This document shows, in pieces, positions 41,375 to 49,728 of a DNA stretch of 64,000 nucleotides. Position numbers and translations under genes: made by a program. Numbering within the stretch: the stretch's first letter is position 1; each line of letters begins with the position of its first letter. Source of the stretch: Streptomyces sp. CGMCC 4.7035. GTDB lineage: Bacteria; Actinomycetota; Actinomycetes; Streptomycetales; Streptomycetaceae. The DNA is taken from assembly GCF_031583065.1 (NCBI RefSeq), contig NZ_CP134053.1, forward strand, positions 5,249,001-5,313,000, in the 5' to 3' direction. The notes beneath the pieces were generated by a model, which saw only the letters and a program-made list of their open reading frames with translations, was not told the origin of the DNA and did no database searches.

Positions 41375-42100
41375 ATGACATGCTGGTACGAGGGGCCTCT
41401 GGCCGCCTTCGACACAGAGACCACGGGCGTGGACGTCGAGACCGACCGCATCGTGTCGGCCGCCGTCGTCGTCCAGGACGCGCCCGGTACCCGGCCGCGG
41501 GTGAGCCGCTGGCTGGTGAACCCGGGGGTGCCGGTGCCCGCCGAGGCGACGGCGGTGCACGGGCTGACGGAGGATCATCTGCAGCGCAACGGCCGCTGGC
41601 CGTCGCCGGTGATGGAGGAGATAGCCAAGGAGCTGGGCGAGCAGGCCACTCGGGGCCGGCCGCTGGTGGTGATGAACGCGCCGTTCGATCTGACGCTCCT
41701 GGACCGGGAGTTGCGCCGGCATCGTGCGTCCTCGCTGGACCGCTGGTTCGTGTCGGCGCCGCTGTGCGTGCTCGACCCGCGGGTCCTCGACAAGCACCTT
41801 GACCGCTACCGCAAGGGCCGCCGCACACTCACCGATCTGTGCGCCCACTACGAGGTCGTGCTGGAGGGGGCGCATGACGCGGCGGCGGACGCGCTGGCCG
41901 CGATGGAGGTCGTACGGGCGGTGGGGCGCCGTTTCGCGGCCCGTCTGGAACGGCTGACGCCGGCCGAGCTGCACACCCTTCAGGCGGTGTGGCACGCGGC
42001 GCAGGCGCGCGGGCTGCAGGCGTGGTTCGCGCGCAGCGGTACGGAGGAGTCCGTGGACCCGGCGTGGCCGCTGCGGCCGGAGTTGCCCGCGGCGGCGTAG
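41375..42100 (+). CDS. DEDDh-type 3'-5' exonuclease (DNA polymerase III epsilon-like)
   Basis: 241 residues. Exonuclease motifs: AAFDTETTGVDVETDRIV (DxE), AVHGLTEDHLQ, VVMNAPFDLTLLDRELRRH, and EGAHDAAADALAAMEV (H and D of DEDDh). The complete set suggests an active exonuclease. Starts at ATG 41375, after GAGGGG. Divergent from the DUF4365 gene. Its C-terminal part past residue 170 has no recognised domain. Confidence 0.92.
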   Translation: MTCWYEGPLAAFDTETTGVDVETDRIVSAAVVVQDAPGTRPRVSRWLVNPGVPVPAEATAVHGLTEDHLQRNGRWPSPVMEEIAKELGEQATRGRPLVVMNAPFDLTLLDRELRRHRASSLDRWFVSAPLCVLDPRVLDKHLDRYRKGRRTLTDLCAHYEVVLEGAHDAAADALAAMEVVRAVGRRFAARLERLTPAELHTLQAVWHAAQARGLQAWFARSGTEESVDPAWPLRPELPAAA

Positions 42101-42122
42101 TTCCCGCGCCGGGCACGGCAGT

Positions 42123-43940
42123 TCACCAGGAGCCGCCTCCGCCGCCTCCGGCTCCGCCGCCGACGCCGCCGTCGGAGCCGCCCCCGCCGAAGCTTCCCGA
42201 GCTGCTGGAGCCGCTGGAGCTGCTGGAGGAGGGCGCCGTGTGCGAGACCCGGGCGGCGTAGAGGAGTCCGACGGCCTGTGCGGGCCCGAACCGGACCGCC
42301 GGCGAGGAACGGTACCGGGTGGCGACCGCGGAGGCCTCAAGTGCCTGCCGCCATCTGGAGCCCAGCCCGAAGGCGGCCGCCCATGCCGTGTAGAGGCGGA
42401 CCTGGTCGTCGTCGAGCGGTTCCTGGTCGGGGAAGGCAGAGGGGTCGGCGAGGTAACGCCGGAAGGCCTCGGTGCGGAGCCGCTGGGCGCTGCCCTCGGG
42501 GGTGCGGCGGTTCAGTTCCCAGGAGCGGAGCCACAGCGCGAGGCCGGCCCCGAAGACGATCGCACCGACGACGAGTACCGGCTCTCCGGCCGGGTGGCGG
42601 CCGCCCCCGAGGACGGCGCCCACCACGGTGGTGACGAGGCCGAGCAGGGTGGCGACGATGCCGGTGGGCCGTGCGGCGCGGGCGCGGCGTACGGCGGCCG
42701 GGTCCCACAGGCCGGAGTCGTCCCGCCATTCCTCCAGGTGGCGGGTGAGCGCCTGCCAGCCCGTCCGGAAGGAAGAGTCGTACCCGCCGAGGGTGACCTG
42801 TCCGCGGCCCGCGAAGATGTAACGCAGGACCTCCCGGGTGACCGGGTCGGCCGGTCCGGCGCCGTTGGTACGGCGTCGCAGGGTTGGGGCCCGGTCCGTG
42901 CCTGAGATGGTGAGGTGGCCGTCGGCTGCGGCGCCGAGCAGCCAGGCGACCTGGTGCTGGGGCTCGACCCTCTCGGCGAGCAGGATGCCGCCCTGGGCCG
43001 GGCCCAGTCCCTGCGGGGGCGTGGGGCTCGATCCGTCCGTTGCCGGTGTTCCGTCGGCTCCCTCCGGCGCCGCAGGGTCACGGCCGACGAACCGCAGCAG
43101 TCCGATCGTCAGGGCGGCAGCGGCCAGGGCAAGGCCTGCGGCAGAGAGGGCCACGCGTCCCGGGTACGTCAAGCTCGTACCCACAGCCGTGCCGGTGGGC
43201 GGGGCGGGCAGGGCGGCCTGACCGGTGGAGCCCTGCCCGCGCGAGGCGTACAGGGTGAGCCCTTCCTTGCCCTTGAGCCGGTCGAGCGTGACGGTCAGCT
43301 GTCCGGGCCCGGCCGACTCGACCGTGCAGCTCTTGTGGGAGCCGTCGGTGCCGTGCACGCAGCGCGGGCCGGTGAGCGCGTACGGGGCCACGACGTGGAT
43401 CTCGACGCGGGACCGGTCGATCCGCCAACCGGTGCCCACCGCGTTCCAGGCGAGACGGCCCTTCCTCACGACACCCTGGAGCGTGTACTGGACGCGGTAA
43501 CGGTGCAGGCCGTTGACGGAGCGGCCGGGGTCGCCCACCTTGATGCGGGTGGCGATCTCGCGGTGGCCGTTCGGTTCGAGGTAGTAGTCGCCCGTCGTCA
43601 GTTCCCAGGGGACGCGGGCACCGTCCAGGGTGACGGCGACCTCGGCCGCTTCCTCGTCGTAGGGCAGGTCCGGCAGGTCACGGTAGATGCCGTGCTTGGT
43701 GGTGCCGTCGTGGCCGAAGTCGTAGTCGATGACCTCGGTGATCCGGGCGCTGCCGTCGGCGGCGATCCGCGCGCCGACCCACATCGTGGTGACCCGTTCG
43801 GTGTTGGCTCCGGCCCGGGCCACCGCCACGGCACCGGCCAGCACCAGCGTGAGAAGGAAGATTCCGATCAGGCTGCGGACCCTGCGCCGACGCGCTTCCG
43901 CGCCAACTCCGGGTCTCCCCTTGCCCTGTCCCGTGCCCAA
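42123..43940 (-). CDS. DUF2207 domain membrane protein with glycine-rich tail
   Basis: 605 residues; TTG start at 43940. Helix at about 24-46 (SLIGIFLLTLVLAGAVAVARAG), then the DUF2207 extracellular part (IAADGSARITEVIDYDFGHDGTTKHGIYRDLPDLPYDEE), helix near 255-290, and a cytoplasmic region ending in SSSSSGSSSSGSFGGGGSDG and a run of Gly ending GSW. Similar poly-Ser/Gly tails are typical. Function is unknown. The Gly tail is encoded close to the stop. Confidence 0.87.
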   Translation of the reverse strand: MGTGQGKGRPGVGAEARRRRVRSLIGIFLLTLVLAGAVAVARAGANTERVTTMWVGARIAADGSARITEVIDYDFGHDGTTKHGIYRDLPDLPYDEEAAEVAVTLDGARVPWELTTGDYYLEPNGHREIATRIKVGDPGRSVNGLHRYRVQYTLQGVVRKGRLAWNAVGTGWRIDRSRVEIHVVAPYALTGPRCVHGTDGSHKSCTVESAGPGQLTVTLDRLKGKEGLTLYASRGQGSTGQAALPAPPTGTAVGTSLTYPGRVALSAAGLALAAAALTIGLLRFVGRDPAAPEGADGTPATDGSSPTPPQGLGPAQGGILLAERVEPQHQVAWLLGAAADGHLTISGTDRAPTLRRRTNGAGPADPVTREVLRYIFAGRGQVTLGGYDSSFRTGWQALTRHLEEWRDDSGLWDPAAVRRARAARPTGIVATLLGLVTTVVGAVLGGGRHPAGEPVLVVGAIVFGAGLALWLRSWELNRRTPEGSAQRLRTEAFRRYLADPSAFPDQEPLDDDQVRLYTAWAAAFGLGSRWRQALEASAVATRYRSSPAVRFGPAQAVGLLYAARVSHTAPSSSSSSGSSSSGSFGGGGSDGGVGGGAGGGGGGSW

Positions 43941-43959
43941 GACGCCCCCCGTGGCATCA

Positions 43960-43993
43960 AAAGAGCCGGTCCGCTGCTGCGAACCGGCTCTTT
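43960..43993 (-). terminator. Terminator downstream of tRNA-Val(CAC) copy 1
   Basis: AAAGAGCCGGT / ACCGGCTCTTT stem with a 12-nt loop, just past the tRNA 3' end. Confidence 0.8.
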
Positions 43994-43998
43994 CCCGG

Positions 43999-44070
43999 TG
44001 GGCGATACTGGGTTCGAACCAGTGACCTCTTCGGTGTGAACGAAGCGCTCTCCCACTGAGCTAATCGCCC
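43999..44070 (-). tRNA. tRNA-Val (CAC), copy 1
   Basis: 72 nt, CCA not encoded. Acceptor GGGCGAT/ATCGCCC, D-arm GCTC-AGTGGGA-GAGC, anticodon arm CTTCG-TTCACAC-CGAAG (anticodon CAC) and T-arm ACTGG-TTCGAAC-CCAGT. It differs from the second copy at two positions. Confidence 0.95.
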
Positions 44071-44134
44071 GGGAACGCACTGAACAATACAGGTCCCGGC
44101 GGGTTCCCTTCAAACCGCTTCGAGACGGTCGCCC

Positions 44135-44581
44135 TCAATCCGCCTCCAGGTACGCCACGAGTCCCCGCCGCCCGGCCCGCATCATGAGCCGGTGGTTGGC
44201 CCGGAAGACCGGACGTCCCGGCACGGCGAACCGCCTGAGCAGCGGCTTGTTCACAGCGACCACCTGGTCGTAGCGGGCGAGGGTCCCCGTACCGGCCGCG
44301 GTGACCGTCCAGCGGGCCCAGCCTTCGATGTCGCCGGACATCGCGATCTCCAGCACGCCGGTGGCGGGGTCGTGCCGCGTCTCCCGTGCCGTGAAGGTCA
44401 TGGCGTACGGCAGCACGGAGCGGATGATGATCACGGCGGTCGTGTCACCGAGCCGGTTCACCGCGCGGACCTGGGGCCACCACCGGGGATAGTCCTCGGC
44501 CCGCTCCAGCGCGGCGTACACGCGGGCGGGCGGGACGGGCAGCGGCCACAGGCTGCGGAAGCGGTAATGGTTCCAGTCCAT
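44135..44581 (-). CDS. SRPBCC family protein (polyketide cyclase/dehydrase-like)
   Basis: 148 residues from the ATG at 44581. Helix-grip fold: DWNHYRFRSLWPLPVPPARVYAALERAEDYPRWWPQVRAV, with VRAVNRLGDTTAVIIIRSVLP and IAMSGDIEGWARWTV. The N-terminal LPVPPARVYAALERAEDYPRWW matches SRPBCC proteins that bind hydrophobic ligands. It lies between the tRNA-Val copy and the large membrane protein. Confidence 0.85.
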   Translation of the reverse strand: MDWNHYRFRSLWPLPVPPARVYAALERAEDYPRWWPQVRAVNRLGDTTAVIIIRSVLPYAMTFTARETRHDPATGVLEIAMSGDIEGWARWTVTAAGTGTLARYDQVVAVNKPLLRRFAVPGRPVFRANHRLMMRAGRRGLVAYLEAD

Positions 44582-44685
44582 GTGCCGAGTCTGCCGGTGG
44601 GGGCCATCGCCGTGCGTGATCTGAGTACGGCCCTGAGTACGCGGACTCATGCCCCGTGGCCGTGACGCGCGCCACACTCCCCAGC

Positions 44686-47034
44686 ATGACCCACGTCCCG
44701 CCCCCGGCCGAGGAGTTGCGGATCCTCGACGCCGAGCTGTGGCAACTCGACGCCCGCCGCGCCCAGTTGCTGGCGCGCCGCGCCCAGCTGATCGGCCGCC
44801 TCCAGCCGGCCTTCCCGCCCGCTCCCCCGGCCCCCCGCCGGCCCGAGACCACCGCACCCCGCGTGCAGAACGTGCTCCTGGTCCTCGGGGGCGCCCTGCT
44901 GACCATCGCCGCGATCGCGTTCACGCTGGTCAGTTGGGGGCACCTGGGGATCGCCGGGCGGTCGCTGGTGCTGGGCGCGGTGACCGTGGCGGCACTCGGC
45001 GCGCCCGTACCGCTCCTGGGGCGCGGGCTCCGCTCCACGGCCGAGACGGTGGCGGGCCTGGGCCTGGCGCTGACGGTGCTCGACGCGTACGCACTGCACG
45101 AGGTGGCGCTGACGGCGACCGACGGCACCGGGTACGCGGCCGCCGCGGCCGCCGTCCTGGCCGGGGTGTGGTGTGCGTACGGCAGGGCGCTCGGTTCCCT
45201 GCGTATCCCGCTTCCGGCCGCCCTGGCCGCCGCCCAACTCCCCCTGCCCCTGTGGGCGGTCGCGGCCGGCGCGGGCTCGTACGGGGTCACGGCCGCGCTG
45301 CTGCTGACGGCCGCGTTCGACACGGTTGTCGCGCTGAGGACGGCCCTGATGTCCGTACGCGTAGCCGCCGCCGTCGGCGCGTACGGCATGGGCGGCTGGG
45401 GCGCATTGGCGGCCGGCCGGCTCTCCTGGGAGGCCACCGGTCCGAGCGCCGCCGCCCGTGCGGCGGCGCTCCTCGTCCTCGCTGCGGCGATCGCGCTGGG
45501 CGTCGCATGGCGGGCCGCGAAGCCGGGCCTCGCCGTCGGCGCCGCGGTGACCGGTGGGCTGCTCCTGGTCGCGGCCCTCGGTGGTGTTCCGCGCGCGTCG
45601 CTGCCCGGGATATGGGCGGTGCCCGGTTATCTGGCCTGCGGTGTCGCGTTGCTCGCGGCCGTGCGTGGCCCGTTGCCGGAGCCCGTGCGGCGCGGCTTGG
45701 CCTGGGCGTCGGGTTCCGTGCAGACCCTGGCGGTGGTGTGGGCGCTGCCTCTGTTGCTCGTCACCCTGCTGGGGCCGATCGGCCGGCTGGAACACGTCTG
45801 GTCCGGGCCCCCTTCGGACCTGCGCGCCGCCGTGACGGTCTGGGCGCCCTGGCCGCCGGACGCGGCGACCGTGCCGCTGGTGCTCGCGCTCGTCGCGGCT
45901 GTTCTGGCCGGAGTGGCCCGCGCCACCACGGTCTGGCGGGTCCAGGCCATGACGGTTGCCGTGGCTCTGGCATGGGCGACCGCGCTCGTGCTCCCCGCCA
46001 CGCTGGAACTCCCTTATGTCATGGGACTGTTCGCCCAGGGACTGACGGCTGTGGCGACGCTGGCCGTGGCGGCGTGCGCGCGTCGGGCGCCGCTCTCCCT
46101 CACCGCCGTCCTGCTCTCCCTCCTCACCGCGGCCGGTCTCGCCCTCCTCTCGCTCGCCTCCCAGGGCGCGACCCTGGCGGTGCTCGCGGCGCTGACGGTG
46201 ATCTTCGCGGTGGCCGCCGCGCATCGGCGTCTGACCGCCGTCGGGGCGAGTGCATCGCCGGCCGCTGCCACGGGCCTGGCCTGTGCGGTGGGTGCCGCGG
46301 CATCCTGGCCGGCCGCGCACACCGCGTTGCTGGTCCTGGTCGTCCCCGCGATCGCGGCCCTGCTGGCGGCGCGGGTCGCGCGGATCGCGGTGACGGTCGA
46401 GGTCACGGGCGCGGTGGCGGCCCTCGTGGCGATCGGGCTCGCCGTCACCGACGGCCCGGTGCTGGCGCTCGTGCTGGCCCTGTGCGGGGTGATCGCCGCG
46501 GGCACCGCCGTGCGCGCGGACCGCCGTCAGGCCGGATACGCGGCCGCCGCGCTGTTCGTGCTGGCCACCTGGGTTCGACTCGGGTCCTGGGCCGTCGGCG
46601 CCCCGGAGGCGTACACCCTGCCGGTGACCGTTCCGGCGCTGGTCGTGGGGTTCGTCCGGCGGCGCCGGGACCCGCTGGCCTCGTCCTGGACGGCCTACGG
46701 TCCCGGGCTCTCGGTCACGCTCGTGCCGAGCCTGCTCACGACGTGGGGCGACGCCGACTGGCCGCGCCCGCTGCTGCTCGGCACCGCGGCCCTCGCCCTG
46801 ACCCTGCTGGGCGCCCGCCACCGACTGCGGGCGCCGCTCGTCCTCGGCGGGAGCGTGCTCGTCCTGGTCGCGCTGCACGAACTCGCCCCCTACCTGGTCC
46901 AGTTGGCGGGCGCGCTGCCCCGGTGGCTGCCTCCCGCGCTCGCCGGGCTGCTGCTCCTCGCGCTCGGCGCGACCTACGAGCAGCGGATCCGGGACGTCCG
47001 GCGGGCGCGGGAGGTGCTGGGGCGGATGCGCTGA
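44686..47034 (+). CDS. Large multi-helix membrane protein, unknown
   Basis: 782 residues from the ATG at 44686 (THVPPPAEELRILDAELWQLDARRAQLLARR); GTG options upstream exist. A short soluble coiled N-terminus is followed by many predicted helices (about 20), very rich in Ala, Leu and Val. No transporter signature is recognised. The N-terminal ELWQLDARRAQLLARRAQLIGRLQ is a heptad-like stretch. Members exist in Streptomyces; the role is unknown. Confidence 0.75.
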   Translation: MTHVPPPAEELRILDAELWQLDARRAQLLARRAQLIGRLQPAFPPAPPAPRRPETTAPRVQNVLLVLGGALLTIAAIAFTLVSWGHLGIAGRSLVLGAVTVAALGAPVPLLGRGLRSTAETVAGLGLALTVLDAYALHEVALTATDGTGYAAAAAAVLAGVWCAYGRALGSLRIPLPAALAAAQLPLPLWAVAAGAGSYGVTAALLLTAAFDTVVALRTALMSVRVAAAVGAYGMGGWGALAAGRLSWEATGPSAAARAAALLVLAAAIALGVAWRAAKPGLAVGAAVTGGLLLVAALGGVPRASLPGIWAVPGYLACGVALLAAVRGPLPEPVRRGLAWASGSVQTLAVVWALPLLLVTLLGPIGRLEHVWSGPPSDLRAAVTVWAPWPPDAATVPLVLALVAAVLAGVARATTVWRVQAMTVAVALAWATALVLPATLELPYVMGLFAQGLTAVATLAVAACARRAPLSLTAVLLSLLTAAGLALLSLASQGATLAVLAALTVIFAVAAAHRRLTAVGASASPAAATGLACAVGAAASWPAAHTALLVLVVPAIAALLAARVARIAVTVEVTGAVAALVAIGLAVTDGPVLALVLALCGVIAAGTAVRADRRQAGYAAAALFVLATWVRLGSWAVGAPEAYTLPVTVPALVVGFVRRRRDPLASSWTAYGPGLSVTLVPSLLTTWGDADWPRPLLLGTAALALTLLGARHRLRAPLVLGGSVLVLVALHELAPYLVQLAGALPRWLPPALAGLLLLALGATYEQRIRDVRRAREVLGRMR

Positions 47035-47056
47035 GACCGTGTGTCTGAGGGGACGG

Positions 47057-47371
47057 TTACGGCATCCTGTCCCCCAGCAGCGCCAGGTTCTCGATGGCGG
47101 CGAGGCCGTACAGCGCGGTGTCGTTGGTGTACACCCAGTTGGCCTCGCTGCCCGGGACGAGGGTGACCGGGCCGCTCACCTCCGTCGTCTTCCAGGGCGA
47201 GGACTCCGTGTAGCCGTCGGAGCTGTAGGACTTCGTCCAGGCCCGCTTGGCGAGCGTGGCGTCCCCGGTCTGCACGGCCGCGTACGCGTCGAGGCGCGAG
47301 TGGCCCTGGAACAGCAGCAGGGAGCCGAAGTCGGAGCCGTACCGCGCCTTCTGGTCGGCCTTGGTGGCGTT
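47057..47371 (-). pseudogene. 3' fragment of a gene split by the tnpB element
   Basis: 105 codons. Reads NATKADQKARYGSDFG, then LLFQGHSRLDAYAAVQTGD, WTKSYSSDGYTESSPWKTTE and YTNDTALYGLAAIENLALLGDRMP. Joined to 48807-49031 it gives one frame of 180 codons, with the junction CRY|NAT. The sequence resembles the C-terminal end of large secreted Streptomyces proteins (possibly exo-rhamnogalacturonan lyase-like); that identity is from memory. The insertion has separated it from any start. Confidence 0.75.
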
Positions 47372-47384
47372 GAATTGACTTGCT

Positions 47385-47404
47385 CTCCCTCCTGAAGGAG
47401 GGAG
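47385..47404 (-). ncRNA. Right-end omega-RNA hairpin of the tnpB element
   Basis: CTCCCTCC-TTCA-GGAGGGAG, 8-bp stem, followed by AGCAAGTCAATTC and then host sequence, which would be the guide. Such a hairpin ends the omega-RNA that overlaps the 3' end of tnpB in this family. Only the hairpin is visible; the RNA start was not located. Confidence 0.6.
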
Positions 47405-47434
47405 ACTCTGGCCTGCTCGCTCGGTGCTGTGCCG

Positions 47435-48658
47435 CTACGCGGCACGGGCATCGGGCGGGCTTCCGTGGCTTCCTGTTTCGTCGCGCTGTGCCGGAACATG
47501 TTCTGGTCTTACCGGCGCTCCGCAGGCTGTCACCGCCAGTCCGGCGGCGTGTTTGACGTTGATCGCGGCGTTGTGGTCCCGGTCGTGGAGGGTGCCGCAG
47601 GCCGTGCAGGTCCATTCCCGCACGTCGAGGTGTTTGGGACCATCGCGGTGGCCGCAGGTGGAGCACACCTGGCTGGTGGGCTCGAACCGGCCGACCTTCA
47701 CGAAGGTCCGGCCGTACCGCTTCGCCTTGTACTCCAGCATGCCCACGAACCGGGACCAGCCCGCATCATGCACGCTCTTGGCCAGCCGGGTGCGCGCCAG
47801 TCCGCAGACCGCCAGGTCCTCCACCGCGACCGCTTGATTCTCGCGGATCAGCCTGGTGGAGAGCTGGTGGTGGAACTCGCGGCGCGCGTCAGTTACCTGC
47901 GCGTGGGCGCGGGCGACCTTCAGGCGGGCCTTGGCCCGGTTCTTCGATCCCTTCTGCTTGCGGGACAATTCCCGCTGGGCCTTCTTCAGTTTCTTCTCGG
48001 CCCGGCGCAAGAACCGCGGGGAGTCGATCTTCGTGCCGTCGGACAGGACAGCGAAGTGGGTCAGGCCCAGGTCAATCCCGACAGCGCTGTCGGGGTCCGG
48101 CTCGCGGAAGCGGGTCCGGTCCTGCTCCGGGTCGGTGTCGATGACGAAGGAGGCGAAGTATCGCCCGGCTGCGTCCTTGATGACCGTGACGCTGGAGGGG
48201 ATCGAGGGAAGAGCCCGCGACCAGCGTACTTTCACCTCGCCGACCTTCGGCAGCAACAGCCTCCCGGTCCCGGTGATCTTCCAGCGCGCGTTCGCGGTGA
48301 ACCGGACCGACTGCCGTTCGTCCTTGCGGGACTTGAAGTGGGGCGCCCCTACCCGCGCCCCGTTGCGGGCTCCCTTCAGGGAGGAGAAGAAGTTCCGCCA
48401 GGCGCTCTCCGCGTCCCGCAGGGACTGCTGCAGCACCACCGCCGACACCTCGCCCAGCCAGTGCCGCTCGCGGGTCTTCTTCGCCTCGGTGACCAGCGTC
48501 CTCGACAGCACCGCCGCGGTGGGGAACGCCTCCCCTGCCGCCCGCTCCCGCGCCGCGATCGCGTCGTTGTACACCACCCGCGCGCACCCGAACGCCCGGG
48601 CCAGCGCGCTGCGCTGACCGGGTGTCGGGTCGAGACGGAAGGCATACCGAAGCTGCAC
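47435..48658 (-). CDS. tnpB: RNA-guided nuclease TnpB (OrfB family)
   Basis: 407 residues from the GTG at 48658. Helix-turn-helix start QLRYAFRLDPTPGQRSALARAF, then RuvC-like catalytic residues: Asp in AVGIDLGLTHFAVL, Glu in AVAVEDLAVCGLA, and Asp in LHDRDHNAAINVKHAA. The zinc ribbon is CSTCGHRDGPKHL...CTACG. All three acidic residues are intact, so it may be active. The last residues (SHGSPPDARAA) lie 30 bp from the right-end hairpin. It probably cuts targets matching the sequence next to the right end. Confidence 0.92.
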   Translation of the reverse strand: MQLRYAFRLDPTPGQRSALARAFGCARVVYNDAIAARERAAGEAFPTAAVLSRTLVTEAKKTRERHWLGEVSAVVLQQSLRDAESAWRNFFSSLKGARNGARVGAPHFKSRKDERQSVRFTANARWKITGTGRLLLPKVGEVKVRWSRALPSIPSSVTVIKDAAGRYFASFVIDTDPEQDRTRFREPDPDSAVGIDLGLTHFAVLSDGTKIDSPRFLRRAEKKLKKAQRELSRKQKGSKNRAKARLKVARAHAQVTDARREFHHQLSTRLIRENQAVAVEDLAVCGLARTRLAKSVHDAGWSRFVGMLEYKAKRYGRTFVKVGRFEPTSQVCSTCGHRDGPKHLDVREWTCTACGTLHDRDHNAAINVKHAAGLAVTACGAPVRPEHVPAQRDETGSHGSPPDARAA

Positions 48659-48806
48659 GATCCGGACGCTAACACCAGTCACTGACAGCCCGGGACGGAT
48701 CAGCCGAATCCTGCTCCGCCGGAACGATTCGGCGACGCTCCGCGTCGCCGCGTCCAGATTCGCTTCACCACCGGCGTGAACGCCGGTGCACTGCGAATGA
48801 ATCCCG

Positions 48807-49031
48807 GTAGCGGCAGTAGTCGAGATATGCCTCCTTGAACCCGGGCACGTCGACCAGGTCGATCAGTTCGGCGCACAGTTCGCCCAGCCCGAAGACCGCC
48901 GACAGGTGCGAGACCGAGACGACGGGCGCGGACGCGATCGCGAACCTGCCCGTGTCGAGGTCGTACAGCCCGCTGCCCTGTACGAACCCATTGGGCTGGG
49001 CGGCGATCGGACCTGCGGGGATGGGAGACAT
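48807..49031 (-). pseudogene. 5' fragment of the gene split by the tnpB element
   Basis: 75 codons from an ATG at 49031 with GGAAAGG upstream: SPIPAGPIAAQPNGFVQGSG, then LDTGRFAIASAPVVSVSHLS, FGLGELCAELIDLVD and EAYLDYCRY at the junction. It begins abruptly for a large secreted protein (no signal peptide), so the original N-terminal part may already have been lost. It lies 99 bp after the YesL-like gene and was probably the last gene of the sugar ABC operon. Confidence 0.7.
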
Positions 49032-49130
49032 GGCCTTTCCTTTCCGTGCGGGTGGTGCAAGGAAGTCAGGGGCATGACAGAGAGAGGTACGACGCCGGGG
49101 CGCCGACCTGATGGGGATGTGCCGGTCCGC

Positions 49131-49727
49131 TCAGCTGCTCCGGTGGCGCTCCTCGACGGCGACGGCGGCCGCCGCCACGGCTCCCAGGACGGGGATCGCG
49201 AGCGGCGCGATGAACCAGGCCGAACAGACCACCAGGGCCAGTCCGCCGGCGAGGAGGAAGGATCCGGCCGGGTCGAGGACGGTACGGCGCCCGGCCGCGG
49301 CGAGCAGGACGCGCCAGGAGTCACCCGGAGTCCAGGCCGCCGCCGCGCGCAGCCCGGCGACGGCCGCGCCGATCAGGGCGCACAGGCCCACGGCGCCGAC
49401 GAGCGGCCCACCGGGCAGCCCGGCGCGCACGGCCTGGACGTCCACCCGGACGGCGACCGCCACCACCCACCCGGCGAGCCCGACGAGCCATCCCCGGCGT
49501 GCTGCCGCCCGGAAGTCCGCGGCGAACTCCCGCCATCCGCCGCCCTCGTGAGCCGTGCGCCGACGAAGGTGCCGGGCGCCGGCGGCGAAGGCGGCGGGGT
49601 AGGTGAGCAGCGGCAGGGAGGCCAGGGCGATCCAGACGCCGGTGAGCAGAGACTCGGCGAAGAGGGCGAACCTCTCGGCCAGGAGCGACTCGCGGCGGGC
49701 CTTCGGGCGGGCGTGATCGGTGGCCAT
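49131..49727 (-). CDS. DUF624/YesL-like membrane protein
   Basis: 198 residues. Begins ATDHARPKARRESLLAERFALFAESLLTGVWIALASLPLLTYPAAFAAG. Several helices follow (GWLVGLAGWVVAVAVRV, GPLVGAVGLCALIGAAVAGL, FLLAGGLALVVCSAWFIAPLAIPVLG). YesL proteins accompany sugar ABC transporters in Firmicutes and Actinobacteria; function unknown. 1 bp after the permease stop. Confidence 0.78.
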   Translation of the reverse strand: MATDHARPKARRESLLAERFALFAESLLTGVWIALASLPLLTYPAAFAAGARHLRRRTAHEGGGWREFAADFRAAARRGWLVGLAGWVVAVAVRVDVQAVRAGLPGGPLVGAVGLCALIGAAVAGLRAAAAWTPGDSWRVLLAAAGRRTVLDPAGSFLLAGGLALVVCSAWFIAPLAIPVLGAVAAAAVAVEERHRSS

Positions 49728-49728
49728 G

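Larger units (their letters stand above)
47372..48806 (-). mobile_element. IS605-family element with tnpB only (IS1341-type)
   Basis: About 1.4 kb. Left-end hairpin CACCGGCG-TTCA-CGCCGGTG (minus strand, 48769-48788) and a further GGCGACG...CGTCGCC hairpin (48731-48749), tnpB, and a right-end hairpin at 47385-47404. There is no tnpA and no target duplication, as expected for this family. The ends are placed so that the split gene rejoins in frame (CRY|NAT); the tie to that frame is inference, and left and right flanks share ATTCA nearby, so exact ends may differ by a few bases. Confidence 0.82.

Noticed and set aside
44647..46878. 743-residue minus-strand reading over the large membrane protein
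   Set aside because: Gln/Arg/Gly-rich shadow; the plus-strand frame has clear helices.
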